Below are positions 1 through 7,644 of a stretch of DNA of 64,000 nucleotides, piece by piece (within the stretch, counting starts at the first letter, position 1; each line of letters opens with the position of its first letter). Origin of the DNA: Vicinamibacterales bacterium (lineage in GTDB: Bacteria; Acidobacteriota; Vicinamibacteria; Vicinamibacterales; UBA2999); contig JAWKHS010000006.1 in assembly GCA_041394705.1 (NCBI GenBank), positions 1-64,000 on the forward strand. Reading direction: 5' to 3'. Both the position numbers and the translations under genes were made by a program. The notes under the pieces were generated by a model. It did no database searches. It saw only the letters and a program-made list of their open reading frames with translations, and had not been told where the DNA came from.

Positions 1-313
1 CGCCGCCTGTCGCGCCATCCTGCGGGAACCGATCGAAGACACCCGCGAACTCCGTCTCGAGCGTGCGGAGGTAGCTCGCCGAGGCCGAGACCTGGGGAAA
101 GAGCCCGCTCCTGGCCACGCGGCGCTGGGCGTCCGCCTGGCGCAACGACGCTTGCGCCGCCGTCAGGGCCTCGCTCGCGGGGATTGCCAGGTCGAGCGCG
201 CGCGCCAGCGTCAGCACGACTGGCGCGGCGGCAGCCTGCTGTGCCTCCGCGCGGGCGGCCACCAGCAGCGCCGAGCTGCAGACCAGACCGAACAGTCGCA
301 GATGTCGGTGCAC
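1..313 (-). CDS. TolC-family outer membrane efflux protein, N-terminal part (cut by left edge)
   Basis: Read leftwards from a GTG at 311-313, the first 25 or so residues form a signal peptide (basic start, hydrophobic stretch, then an AQQA-like cleavage region). The next part contains LARALDLAI, ALTAAQASLRQA and GLFPQVSASASY, which match the start of the helical repeat in TolC-type outer membrane factors (helix, coiled coil, then the PxL/FPQV turn). Such proteins form the outer membrane channel for RND or MFS efflux pumps. Partners would lie left of the window and are not visible. The start is chosen because it begins the signal peptide; no clear Shine-Dalgarno sequence is present. The family assignment rests on about 104 residues. 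Confidence 0.8.
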   Translation of the reverse strand, partial: MHRHLRLFGLVCSSALLVAARAEAQQAAAAPVVLTLARALDLAIPASEALTAAQASLRQADAQRRVARSGLFPQVSASASYLRTLETEFAGVFDRFPQDGATGG

Positions 314-519
314 GAGAAGGGCGCTGCAAATGACGCTCCGGTACCGCGCCGGGCCGCGAGGCGACGGCCCCACGCCTCACGTGGAGCGACGCCCGGGAAG
401 GTTGGCGCGGTTGCCCAGTCTCGGTCGTCCGCTTCCCACATTGGGCGAAGGCGGTCCGGCGGCGGCGGAGCGGCGCGGACGCGGGCGAGGATCATCGGAG
501 GGCGAGGGCACAGACCCGT

Positions 520-525
520 TAGAGT
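520..525 (+). promoter_or_regulatory. Candidate -10 box (TAGAGT) for leaderless methyltransferase mRNA
   Basis: TAGAGT fits the TANNNT -10 consensus and is followed by 6 nt and then ATG. A transcript starting 6-7 nt after the box would begin at the start codon. No Shine-Dalgarno sequence precedes the ATG. Confidence 0.4.
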
Positions 526-531
526 GCCGTG

Positions 532-1227
532 ATGCGACGCCTGCTCTCGACGCTCGTCGACCGCCTGCTCCTCGTCCGTGCGCGGCGGCGGCTCGCGCGC
601 TACGGCGTGGACGGCCCTGGCGCGTCACTCGACCGGCTGACCCTCGACCTGGAGGCCGTGCCCGGCATGATGACGCGCGAGGCCGGGCCGATGCTGTTCG
701 CGCTGGCCGCCACGCAGGCGCTCGCCGGCGACATCGTGGAGATCGGATCGTGGCAGGGGCGCTCGACCATCTTCCTCGCCTCCGGCGCGCGTGCGGCCGC
801 CAACGGCACGGTGTACGCCGTGGACCACTTTCGCGGCAATGCCGGCAAGGAGCACCTGTTCCGCGCCGGACGCGACGACCTGTCCGACCTGCCCGGTCGG
901 TTCGGGCGAAACGTCGAGCGATTCGGCGTCAGCGACCGCGTCGAGCTGCTGGCGGTGGACTCGGCGAGCGCCGCCCGGACCCTCCGTGACCGCGACGTCC
1001 GGGTGCGCCTCCTGTTCATCGACGGCAACCACGAGCACGACGCCGTACGCGCGGACGTCGACGCCTTTCGCGGCCTGCTGCTGCCGCGCGCGCTGGTCGT
1101 CTTCGACGACTACTCCACCTCGTTCCCAGGGGTGACGCGGTGCGTGCACGAACTCGTGGCGGCCGGCGCCCTCGCGCCCAGGTTCCAGTACGGCCGCTGC
1201 TTCGTTGCAGAGGCGGTCCGCCCCTGA
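532..1227 (+). CDS. Class I SAM-dependent methyltransferase (Methyltransf_24-like)
   Basis: The 231-residue protein has the methyltransferase motif I as GDIVEIGSWQGRST (about residues 65-80), where the acidic residue and glycines bind S-adenosylmethionine. A later strand, LLFIDGNHEHDAV, carries the Asp-Gly-Asn-His segment typical of Methyltransf_24 proteins, which are often sugar or natural-product O-methyltransferases. The substrate cannot be read from sequence and no glycosyltransferase neighbour is present. The ATG at 532 follows a GTG at 529. I prefer 532 because a TAGAGT box ends exactly 6 nt before it, as in other apparently leaderless genes here. The gene is monocistronic, convergent with the S15 hydrolase. 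Confidence 0.8.
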   Translation: MRRLLSTLVDRLLLVRARRRLARYGVDGPGASLDRLTLDLEAVPGMMTREAGPMLFALAATQALAGDIVEIGSWQGRSTIFLASGARAAANGTVYAVDHFRGNAGKEHLFRAGRDDLSDLPGRFGRNVERFGVSDRVELLAVDSASAARTLRDRDVRVRLLFIDGNHEHDAVRADVDAFRGLLLPRALVVFDDYSTSFPGVTRCVHELVAAGALAPRFQYGRCFVAEAVRP

Positions 1228-1291
1228 TCGGGAGAGACGCGCGCGCCGCCGGAGTCGGGCGCCCGGGCGTTCCCGGTCCCCGGGCCGACGC

Positions 1292-3238
1292 CTACCGTCC
1301 GGCGGGCACCACCGGCAGGTCGATGAAGCTCGCGGCGTCGGGCGCGTGATACACCCGCTGGGTGGCGTTCCGGTAGTCGCCGGCCTTCGCGAAGAAGATG
1401 TTCGGCACGAACGTCTGCGGGTTGCGGTCGTACAGCGGGAACCACGTGGACTGCACCTGCACCATGATGCGGTGCCCCGGCTGGAACACGTGGTTGGCCG
1501 TCGGCAGGACGAACCGGTACGGCAGCGGGGCGTTCGCGGCGATGGGCGTCGCCTCCGAGAAGCTCTCGCGGTAGCGGCCGCGGAAGATGTCCATGGCGAT
1601 CGCCAGCTCGTAGCCGCCCATCTCGGGCCGGCTCGCCACCTCGTCCGGATACACGTCGATCAGCTTCACGACCCAGTCGGCGTCGGTCCCGCTCGTAGAG
1701 GCGACCAGGTTCACCATCGGCGCGCCGCTGATCCTCACGGGCTCGGTCAGCACCGGCGTCGTGTAGGTGAGGACGTCGGGCCGGCCGTCCACGATGCGCT
1801 GATCCCACAGCAGCCACTGGCGCCAGGCGGCGCCGTCGGCGAACCGGACCGGCCTGGGCAGGTAGGGCACGGGCTTGGCGGGATCGGACACGTACTCGTC
1901 GAAGCCGCTCGCGGCGGTGGCGCTGCCGGAGGCCGGCGCCGTGAACGACAGGCCGAACCCGGACGTGAGATACAGGGGCGTCGAGGTCGCCGGGCAGCCC
2001 GTGGCGCACGACAGGGGCCACCGCGGCAGGCGGTCCCAGTGGTTCTCGCCCGTGTTGTAGATGAACACGGGCGGGGTGTCGGCCCTGGGCGCGCCCGGCT
2101 TCAGGTACTGGTCGAAGAAGGGCTTGAGCACGTCGCGTCGGAACTGCAGGGCGGTGTCGCCATCGAACCGCAGCGGCCCCAGGGTGAAGCCGTCGTAGTT
2201 CACGCCGCTGTGACGCCACGGCCCCATCACCAGGTAGTTCATCGTGTTGGCGGCGTCCTTCGGCTCCACGGCCAGGTAGCTGTGGATGGCGCCCCACATG
2301 TCTTCCTGATCCCACAGGCCCTGGATCCACATCGTGGGCACGGTGAGCGGCTGTTTCGCCATGACGTGGTCGAGCGCCTGCTCCTGCCAGAACTGGTCGT
2401 AGGCCGGATGCTCGGCCACCTTGCGCCACCACGGGAGCTGATCGAGCCCGGCCGCGCGTGCGAAGTCGCCCGCCGATCCGGCCCGCAGGAAGTTGTCGTA
2501 GTCGTCGTAGCCCTGGCGCACGATCGAGCCGCCGTTGCCGCGGGCTTCCGTCTGGCCGGCGAAGTAGTCGAAGTTCGTCTGCCGGTACGCGCCGTGATGG
2601 AACCAGTCGTCGCCCATCCAGCCGTCCACCATCGGGCTCATCGGCGCGGCCACCTTCAGCGCCGGGTGCGGGTTCACCAGGGCCATCACGACCGTGAAGC
2701 CCTCGTACGAGCTGCCGAGCATGCCCACGCGGCCGTTGCTCTCGGGCACGTGCTTCACGAGCCAATCGATGGTGTCGTAGGCGTCGGTGGAGTGGTCGGT
2801 GTCCGTCGGGTTCAGCGGCCCGCGGAGCGGGCGCGTCATCAGATAGTCGCCCTCGGACCCGTATTTCCCGCGGACGTCCTGGAACACCCGGATGTAGCCG
2901 TCGGCCACGAACACCTCGTCGCCCTGTGGCAGCAGGGAGAGCATGGAGGCCGACTCGGCGCGGGTGGCCCGGCCGGCCGCGTTGTACGGCGTGCGGGTGA
3001 GGATCATCGGGGCGTTCTTCGCGGCCTTGGGCACGACGATCACGGTGTAGAGGCGGACGCCGTCGCGCATCGGGATCATCTCGACGCGCTTCTCGTAGTC
3101 GAAGCCGGTCGTGGGGCTCGTGAACGTCTTCGGGATGTCGGGCTGCTGCACGGGGGTCTGCTGGGCCCGGAGGAGCCCCCCGGCAAGCAGCACGACGGCA
3201 AGCGCGAGCATGCGGCGGACGACGAACATGGAGGCCAT
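1292..3238 (-). CDS. Secreted CocE/NonD family (peptidase S15) hydrolase, alpha-amino acid ester hydrolase-like
   Basis: A 648-residue protein with a signal peptide (about 1-25), an alpha/beta-hydrolase domain and the jelly-roll X-Pro dipeptidyl-peptidase C-terminal domain. The nucleophile elbow GSSYEG places Ser177. LWDQED supplies Asp310, and GPWRHSG gives His343. The block MVDGWMGDDW (Asp205) together with Glu312/Asp313 resembles the carboxylate cluster that binds the substrate amino group in alpha-amino acid ester hydrolases. This suggests hydrolysis or acyl transfer of amino-acid esters, amides or beta-lactam side chains in the periplasm rather than cocaine esterase activity. The ATG has no Shine-Dalgarno but has a TACACT box 6 nt upstream. 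Next to it lies the ECF sigma gene, same strand, not obviously linked. Confidence 0.88.
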   Translation of the reverse strand: MASMFVVRRMLALAVVLLAGGLLRAQQTPVQQPDIPKTFTSPTTGFDYEKRVEMIPMRDGVRLYTVIVVPKAAKNAPMILTRTPYNAAGRATRAESASMLSLLPQGDEVFVADGYIRVFQDVRGKYGSEGDYLMTRPLRGPLNPTDTDHSTDAYDTIDWLVKHVPESNGRVGMLGSSYEGFTVVMALVNPHPALKVAAPMSPMVDGWMGDDWFHHGAYRQTNFDYFAGQTEARGNGGSIVRQGYDDYDNFLRAGSAGDFARAAGLDQLPWWRKVAEHPAYDQFWQEQALDHVMAKQPLTVPTMWIQGLWDQEDMWGAIHSYLAVEPKDAANTMNYLVMGPWRHSGVNYDGFTLGPLRFDGDTALQFRRDVLKPFFDQYLKPGAPRADTPPVFIYNTGENHWDRLPRWPLSCATGCPATSTPLYLTSGFGLSFTAPASGSATAASGFDEYVSDPAKPVPYLPRPVRFADGAAWRQWLLWDQRIVDGRPDVLTYTTPVLTEPVRISGAPMVNLVASTSGTDADWVVKLIDVYPDEVASRPEMGGYELAIAMDIFRGRYRESFSEATPIAANAPLPYRFVLPTANHVFQPGHRIMVQVQSTWFPLYDRNPQTFVPNIFFAKAGDYRNATQRVYHAPDAASFIDLPVVPAGR

Positions 3239-3244
3239 ACAGGC

Positions 3245-3250
3245 AGTGTA
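3245..3250 (-). promoter_or_regulatory. Candidate -10 box (TACACT) for leaderless S15 hydrolase mRNA
   Basis: On the minus strand TACACT is separated by six bases from the ATG at 3238, and no ribosome binding site lies between. Same geometry as several other starts in the window. Confidence 0.4.
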
Positions 3251-3315
3251 TGCCTCGGGGCCGGCGGCGGACGGCCGACGTGCCCGCGCCGACGGATCAC
3301 GGCTGGGCGCGGGTG

Positions 3316-3882
3316 TCAGGCCGGGCCGGACTGCAGGCGGTCGAACAGCCAGGCGCGGGCGAACGTCCAGTCGCGCTTCAGGGTGGCCACGGAGATGCCC
3401 AGCGCCTCGGCCGCTTCCACTTCCGACAGGCCGCCAAAGAACCGCATCTCGACCACCTGGCCCGCGCGGGCGTCCACCGACTCGAGCGCCCGCAGGGCCT
3501 GGTCGAGCGCCAGCACGTCCTCATCGGGCCGGACCCCGACGTCGAACGCGCCGCTCAACGACACGCGAATGCCGGCGCCGGGCCCCTTGGCGGCGTTGCG
3601 ATGGCGGGCGTAGTCCACGAGCGCGCGCCGCATCTGGCGGGCCATCAGGGCGATCAGGTGATGGCGGTCGTTGACGCTGACGGTGGCCGAGGCGAACACC
3701 CGCACCCACGCCTCGTGGACCAGGTCGCTGGTCTGCAGCGTGTGGGCGTTCCGCTCCGCCGCCAGGTAGTAGCGGGCCAGCCGCTGCAGCTCCGGGTAGA
3801 CCGTGTCGATCAGGGCCGCCGACGCGGCCTCGTCCCCGGCGCGCGCGAGCGCGACGAGGTCGGCGAGCGACGTGCGGTTCAT
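3316..3882 (-). CDS. ECF-type RNA polymerase sigma factor (TIGR02999-like)
   Basis: The 188-residue protein has region 2 features (LVALARAGDEAAS, then TVYPELQRLARYYL and LQTSDLVHEAWVRVF) and a region 4 helix-turn-helix (GLSEVEAAEALGISVATLKRDW). The TSDLVHEA motif and the LARYYLA segment are typical of the ECF subfamily that commonly sits beside Hanks-type Ser/Thr kinases in Acidobacteriota and Planctomycetota. No complete kinase follows here. A short in-frame piece resembling the start of such a kinase lies directly upstream and overlaps the start in ATGA fashion. The ATG at 3882 begins the conserved family sequence. Confidence 0.88.
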   Translation of the reverse strand: MNRTSLADLVALARAGDEAASAALIDTVYPELQRLARYYLAAERNAHTLQTSDLVHEAWVRVFASATVSVNDRHHLIALMARQMRRALVDYARHRNAAKGPGAGIRVSLSGAFDVGVRPDEDVLALDQALRALESVDARAGQVVEMRFFGGLSEVEAAEALGISVATLKRDWTFARAWLFDRLQSGPA

Positions 3883-4031
3883 CGGGCCCGGCCGTCCACG
3901 CCCGATTGTGTCACGGCCTCGAACGCCCCCGGGGAACGTCCGGGGAAGGACTCCGAGGCGTCCACCAGCAGCGCCTCGTCGAACAGGGCGCACAGGCGGC
4001 GATGCCGTTCGGTGTCCGGGGGCTGGGTCAG
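3879..4031 (-). pseudogene. Possible remnant of a Ser/Thr kinase N-terminus
   Basis: Between the acetyltransferase stop and the sigma start, one minus-strand frame stays open with G/C third positions and ends in a TGA overlapping the sigma ATG. It reads TERHRRLCALFDEALLVDAS, which resembles the opening helix of kinases paired with this sigma family (W/R-x-x-L-x-x-LFDEAL-x-L-x-x-x-E). No kinase domain follows and no convincing start codon is present. It may be a decayed fragment or chance coding-like sequence. Confidence 0.28.
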
Positions 4032-4075
4032 GGCGGCGACTCCGGCGGGGGGCGACGTCCGCGGCGCGACGGGAC

Positions 4076-4921
4076 TCAGGCCCCCGGGCCGTTCGCGTCG
4101 GCGCCCAGCGTCAGGGCGTAGTTCTGCCGGCGATAGTCCTGCCGGAACCCGAACCGGAGGTAGTTGCGGTGGGAAGGCACCGGTGTGTCGGGACGCGGTT
4201 CGGCGGTCTCGGCGGTGGCCAGGTCACAGCCGAGCGACGCCGCCAGGCGGCAGCGCTCGGCGATGAGCGCGCCCTGGGCGCCGCGGCCGCGGTACTCGGG
4301 TCCGGTTGCGTCGTACCCCAGCCACGCGGTGCGGCCCTGCACGCACAGCACGCCGGTGGCCGCCAGCACCGGGCCGTCCCAGGCCCCGAGATGGCGCCAG
4401 CCGGGCGTGCCCACCGAGCCCGCGAGCCAGTCGTCGAGGACCGGCGGCATGCCGAACGACGCGCGCACGATCGCCGCGAACTCGGGGGCGTGCGAGCGCG
4501 GAATCTCCGCGAGCCGCAAGGACGTGGCCGCCGTGTCCGGCGGTGCGTCGAGTCCGCGGGACAGCCGCACCCACGCGTTGTAGGGCTGCCCGCCGCGCGC
4601 CATGACCCAGGCCGCCAGGGCGGAGGGCGCGGCATTCGGCGCGACCTGCACGAAGACGCGCCTGGCGCCAGCGGCCCGCGCGAATGCCAGCAGCCGATCG
4701 AGCTGCGCTTCCGACGCGGGGGTCGCACAGCCCAGGCCGACGATGCGGTTCAGCGTCAACGAGTCGATGGCCGCCACCAGCCCGGCCACGGCGCCGTCAT
4801 CCACACGCGCCGCCTGCCCCAGCCGGTTGGCCACGTCTGGCTCCGCGCCGGCCGTGAACTGGAGGAGCGTGGCCGCGTCGGCGGCTTCCATCCTGGCGTG
4901 GAGATCGCCAGCGGGGGTCAT
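4076..4921 (-). CDS. GNAT family N-acetyltransferase
   Basis: A 281-residue protein, longer than a single GNAT domain. The C-terminal half carries the acetyl-CoA binding signature YRGRGAQGALIAE (R-x-x-G-x-A form), preceded by strands AWLGYDATGPE and followed by a SHRNYLRFGF segment, where the Asn-Tyr-...-Gly-Phe block is typical of GNAT motif B. The N-terminal half (about 1-140) looks like a degenerate first GNAT-like domain without the CoA motif. The substrate is unknown. The ATG at 4921 is preceded by GAGAGG at good spacing. The gene lies upstream of the ECF sigma on the same strand with about 190 bp between. Confidence 0.8.
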   Translation of the reverse strand: MTPAGDLHARMEAADAATLLQFTAGAEPDVANRLGQAARVDDGAVAGLVAAIDSLTLNRIVGLGCATPASEAQLDRLLAFARAAGARRVFVQVAPNAAPSALAAWVMARGGQPYNAWVRLSRGLDAPPDTAATSLRLAEIPRSHAPEFAAIVRASFGMPPVLDDWLAGSVGTPGWRHLGAWDGPVLAATGVLCVQGRTAWLGYDATGPEYRGRGAQGALIAERCRLAASLGCDLATAETAEPRPDTPVPSHRNYLRFGFRQDYRRQNYALTLGADANGPGA

Positions 4922-4965
4922 GCTGCCTCTCGCAACTCCGGCCCGGGCGGACCCTCGAGACGCCG

Positions 4966-6252
4966 CTACCGGCGGCTCGTCGCGGGCTTGGGCGTGACCT
5001 TCAGCAGCCGGCCGTTGGCGCCTTCGGTGAGGATGTAGACGGCGCCGTCCGAGAAGACCTGCACGTCGCGGATGCGCGCGCCCAGATCCAGCAGCAGCGG
5101 CTCCTCGTTGACGACCGTGTCGTCCTTGCCGATCTCGACCCGGAACAGGGCCTGGCCCGCCAGGGCGCCGACGAGCGCGCTCGACTTCCACTGCGGGAAG
5201 AGATCGCCCTTGTAGAAGGCCAGGGCGCCAGGCGCGATCACGGGATCCCAGTAGTAGCGCGGCTGCTCCATGCCGGCCTTCTCGACGATCGCGTCGCCGA
5301 TCTTGGTGCCGGGGTAGTTGATGCCGTGCACGATCACGGGCCAGCCGTAGTTCTTGCCCTTCTCGATGAGGTTCAGCTCGTCACCGCCGCGCGGGCCGTG
5401 CTCCACCTCCCACAGCCGGCCGTCGGGCGCGAAGGTCAGCCCCTGCGGCGTCCGGTGGCCCATGGACCACGTGCCCGGCAGGCCCAGCGACGGGTTGCCG
5501 GGCGCGGGCGTGCCCTCGGGCGTGATGTGGATCACCTTGCCCAGGTACGTGTCCAGGTGCTGCGCCTGCAGCGGGAGCGGATCGCCCGTGGAGCGGTCGC
5601 CCACGGCCACGAAGAGGTTGCCGTCCTTCGGGTCGATCGCGATGCGCGAGCCGGACTGCGACACCGCGCGGTTCGTGAACGGCGCCGCCTGGAAGATGGT
5701 CCTGACGTTCGAGATCGTCCCGGCGGTCTCGTCCAGGATCGCGCTGTCCACGGCGTGGGCGCAGCTCTCGGCGTCGATGTTGCGGAGGTAGACGTAGAAG
5801 ATCCGGTGGTTGCGCGCGAAGTCCTTGTCGAGGGCCACGTCCAGCAGACCCGCCTGGCCGCGGAAGTACACCGGCGGCATGTTCGCCGTGATGGTGTGCA
5901 GCGTGGAGCCGTCCTTGTTCAGGATCCGCAGGCGCCCGGCCTTCTCGGTGATGAGGAAGCGACCGCTCGGCAGCTGCTCCACGGCCCACGGCACGTCGAG
6001 GCCGCTGGCGATGGTCGTGAACTCCACGTCCACGGTCTTGTGGTACGGCGCGCGCGTCTGCCCGGGAAACACCGGGTGATCGGTGTCGAGCTCGGGCTTG
6101 CGCCGGTCGACGGGCTCCCCTTCCACGGTGAACTTCTCCCACGTCTGGCGCACGGCGCGCGCGGGCGCGGGGGTCTGCGGGGTCTGGGCCAGGGCGGCCG
6201 TGGGCAGCAGCACGAGGCCGGCGACGGCGTGGGCGATGGCGAGTCGGGTCAT
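4966..6252 (-). CDS. PQQ-dependent sugar dehydrogenase (soluble glucose/aldose dehydrogenase family), copy 1
   Basis: The 428-residue protein has a signal peptide ending near ALAQ (about residue 23) and a six-bladed beta-propeller of the GSDH family. Characteristic blocks are VPWAVEQLPSGRFLITE, GHRTPQGL, LWEVEHGPRGGDELN and GKNYGWPV. Family members oxidise aldose sugars in the periplasm with PQQ. The catalytic His-Arg pair is usually in the GHR block seen here. Whether this protein binds PQQ is not provable from sequence. Start at 6252 fits a GGAG 8 nt upstream and begins the signal peptide. A second paralogue lies at 52897-54120. Confidence 0.88.
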   Translation of the reverse strand: MTRLAIAHAVAGLVLLPTAALAQTPQTPAPARAVRQTWEKFTVEGEPVDRRKPELDTDHPVFPGQTRAPYHKTVDVEFTTIASGLDVPWAVEQLPSGRFLITEKAGRLRILNKDGSTLHTITANMPPVYFRGQAGLLDVALDKDFARNHRIFYVYLRNIDAESCAHAVDSAILDETAGTISNVRTIFQAAPFTNRAVSQSGSRIAIDPKDGNLFVAVGDRSTGDPLPLQAQHLDTYLGKVIHITPEGTPAPGNPSLGLPGTWSMGHRTPQGLTFAPDGRLWEVEHGPRGGDELNLIEKGKNYGWPVIVHGINYPGTKIGDAIVEKAGMEQPRYYWDPVIAPGALAFYKGDLFPQWKSSALVGALAGQALFRVEIGKDDTVVNEEPLLLDLGARIRDVQVFSDGAVYILTEGANGRLLKVTPKPATSRR

Positions 6253-6304
6253 CTCGGTCTCCGTGGTCCTACGGGGTATCCGTGTCGGTGGTGTGGGTCT
6301 ACGG

Positions 6305-6310
6305 AGTATA
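6305..6310 (-). promoter_or_regulatory. Candidate -10 box (TATACT) of the sugar dehydrogenase gene
   Basis: TATACT on the minus strand lies 52 nt before the ATG at 6252, giving a leader of about 45 nt that contains the GGAG ribosome binding site. No good -35 element is visible. Confidence 0.45.
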
Positions 6311-6369
6311 GCGGCCGGCGCCGGCGCCCGATAACTCAGGCCGACGGCCTGGCCCCCGGGAGCAACGGC

Positions 6370-6951
6370 ATGAATCCGACTGACCACGGCGTGAAATCGA
6401 CGATCGGCACGGCCTTGATTCTGGCGGGCCTCCTTGCCGCGGCCGCCGGCGCGGCCGGACCCGTCCCCCCGATCAAAGCCGGCCTCTGGGAGGTGCGAAT
6501 GAGCACCCTCGATGCCGACGGCAGGCCGATGCCGGCCCCGGGCATGGAAGGCCTGGCCAACATGCCGCCGGAGATGCGCGCCCGGATGGAAGAGGCGCTG
6601 AAGGCCCGGGGCGCGTCGCTGCCCGACGCGAGCGGCGCCATCAAGACGTGTCTGTCCAAGGACCAGCTCAGCACGGATCGCTGGCAGCAGCAGGCGGCCG
6701 AGTCGGGCTGCACGACCACCTACGCCTCGCAGTCGGGGTCGACGTGGACGTGGCACTCGACCTGCGCGGGACGCTTCGCCGCTGAGGCCGACGGCGAGAC
6801 GACCTTCACGGGCACCGAAGCCTACCGGACGAAGGTGGTCACGACGAGCACCATCCGCGGCAAGCGCACGACGACGACCCGGATCGTGGACGGCAAGTTC
6901 CTGTCGGCGGACTGCGGCAGCATCAAGCCCATTCAGCCGCCGCCTCGCTAG
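6370..6951 (+). CDS. DUF3617-family secreted protein
   Basis: The 193-residue protein has a hydrophobic signal sequence (about 11-30) and the family's opening motif IKAGLWEVRMST after the cleavage region. The typical cysteines follow in TCLSKDQL, SGCTTTYA, STCAG and ADCGS. DUF3617 proteins are small periplasmic proteins of unknown function found mainly in Proteobacteria and Acidobacteriota; the fold is predicted to be beta-rich, with disulfides between the paired cysteines. It is divergent from the sugar dehydrogenase (117 bp between starts) and shows no strong ribosome binding site. No function is proposed. Confidence 0.82.
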   Translation: MNPTDHGVKSTIGTALILAGLLAAAAGAAGPVPPIKAGLWEVRMSTLDADGRPMPAPGMEGLANMPPEMRARMEEALKARGASLPDASGAIKTCLSKDQLSTDRWQQQAAESGCTTTYASQSGSTWTWHSTCAGRFAAEADGETTFTGTEAYRTKVVTTSTIRGKRTTTTRIVDGKFLSADCGSIKPIQPPPR

Positions 6952-6991
6952 CCTCGCCTCCACCCGGCCCCGACCGCGTCCGGGCGCGGCG

Positions 6992-6997
6992 TATACT
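6992..6997 (+). promoter_or_regulatory. Candidate -10 box (TATACT) of the histone-like gene
   Basis: TATACT lies 26 nt before the ATG at 7024, and an AGGAG sits at 7011-7015 inside the short leader. No convincing -35 hexamer. Confidence 0.45.
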
Positions 6998-7023
6998 CGG
7001 CCCGAGCATCAGGAGACGAGGTC

Positions 7024-7359
7024 ATGGCGAAGCGAAAGGTATCCTCCGGCACCCTGGCCGCGGCCGCCAGCATGGCCGGCCGCGCGCTGGGCACGGTGGC
7101 TGGACGGGTGGACCGGTTGAAGGCCGATCATCCCGATCCGCTGGCCGAGGCCGGACAGGCGCTGGCCAAGGGCAAGGCCAAAATGGCCAAACGCACCGGG
7201 GCCGTCGCGAAGAAGACCCGGAAGGCCGCCAAGAAGGCGCGGCGGAGCGGCGCGAAGGCCGTCGCCAAGGCCACCAAGACGCTCACCAAACGCGTCACCA
7301 AGGCCGTGACCACCGCCAGGAAGACGGTGTCGCGACGGGCCGCACGGCTCAAGCGGTAG
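7024..7359 (+). CDS. Histone H1-like lysine/alanine-rich DNA-binding protein
   Basis: The 111-residue protein is dominated by Lys, Arg and Ala, with repeated AKK/KKA blocks such as VAKKTRKAAKKARRSGAKA and TKTLTKRVTKA. This is the composition of bacterial H1-like proteins and HU C-terminal tails, which bind and compact DNA without a folded domain. Residues 1-45 are less basic and could form a short helix. The ATG is preceded by AGGAG at 7011. It stands alone between a DUF3617 gene and the helicase gene, with its own TATACT box. An unstructured nucleoid protein is the likely role; specific targets cannot be inferred. Confidence 0.75.
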   Translation: MAKRKVSSGTLAAAASMAGRALGTVAGRVDRLKADHPDPLAEAGQALAKGKAKMAKRTGAVAKKTRKAAKKARRSGAKAVAKATKTLTKRVTKAVTTARKTVSRRAARLKR

Positions 7360-7644
7360 CCGCCCCCACGTCGCTGAAGCTGCCCAGCCCTGCACCCGCG
7401 GCGGTCGCGGGCGCGCGGCGTGATAGGATCGACGTCATCGGATCTGCCCACGCGCTCTGCCGCATGTAAGCGTCGCAGCCCCTTCCGGGGCCTGCGCTCC
7501 TCACACCCAGCCTAGCCACGAGTCGAATCCGTTCGAAGCCCGCGCTTCGATCACACCGTCGGCGCCATTGCGGCGCCGGGCGTCGTGTGAGCCATTCGCC
7601 TGCCCGCCACTTGGAAGCGGATCCAGGCCCGGAGGATTTGACAC
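7360..7644 (+). other. Long helicase leader without a gene
   Basis: These 285 bp hold no credible coding frame. They contain a possible -10 (TAGGAT, 7424-7429) and a strong hairpin near 7552-7589, followed by the GGAGG at 7631 that serves the helicase GTG. If transcription starts near 7436 the leader is about 200 nt, long enough for post-transcriptional control. Confidence 0.45.
7552..7589 (+). promoter_or_regulatory. Hairpin in the helicase 5' leader
   Basis: GGCGCC (7561-7566) pairs with GGCGCC (7572-7577) around an ATTGC loop, and CACAC (7552-7556) can pair with GTGTG (7585-7589) below an internal loop. It lies 40 nt before the GGAGG site. DEAD-box helicase genes are often controlled through leader structure, which makes this a candidate autoregulatory element. 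Confidence 0.35.

Noticed and set aside
325..339. Sigma-54-like GG-N10-GC match before the TolC-like gene
   Set aside because: The -24 part is only GG followed by AG; too weak to call.
1205..3613. Long plus-strand frame opposite the S15 hydrolase
   Set aside because: Its sequence is a complement shadow (His, Arg and Val rich) of a gene with an intact catalytic triad on the minus strand.
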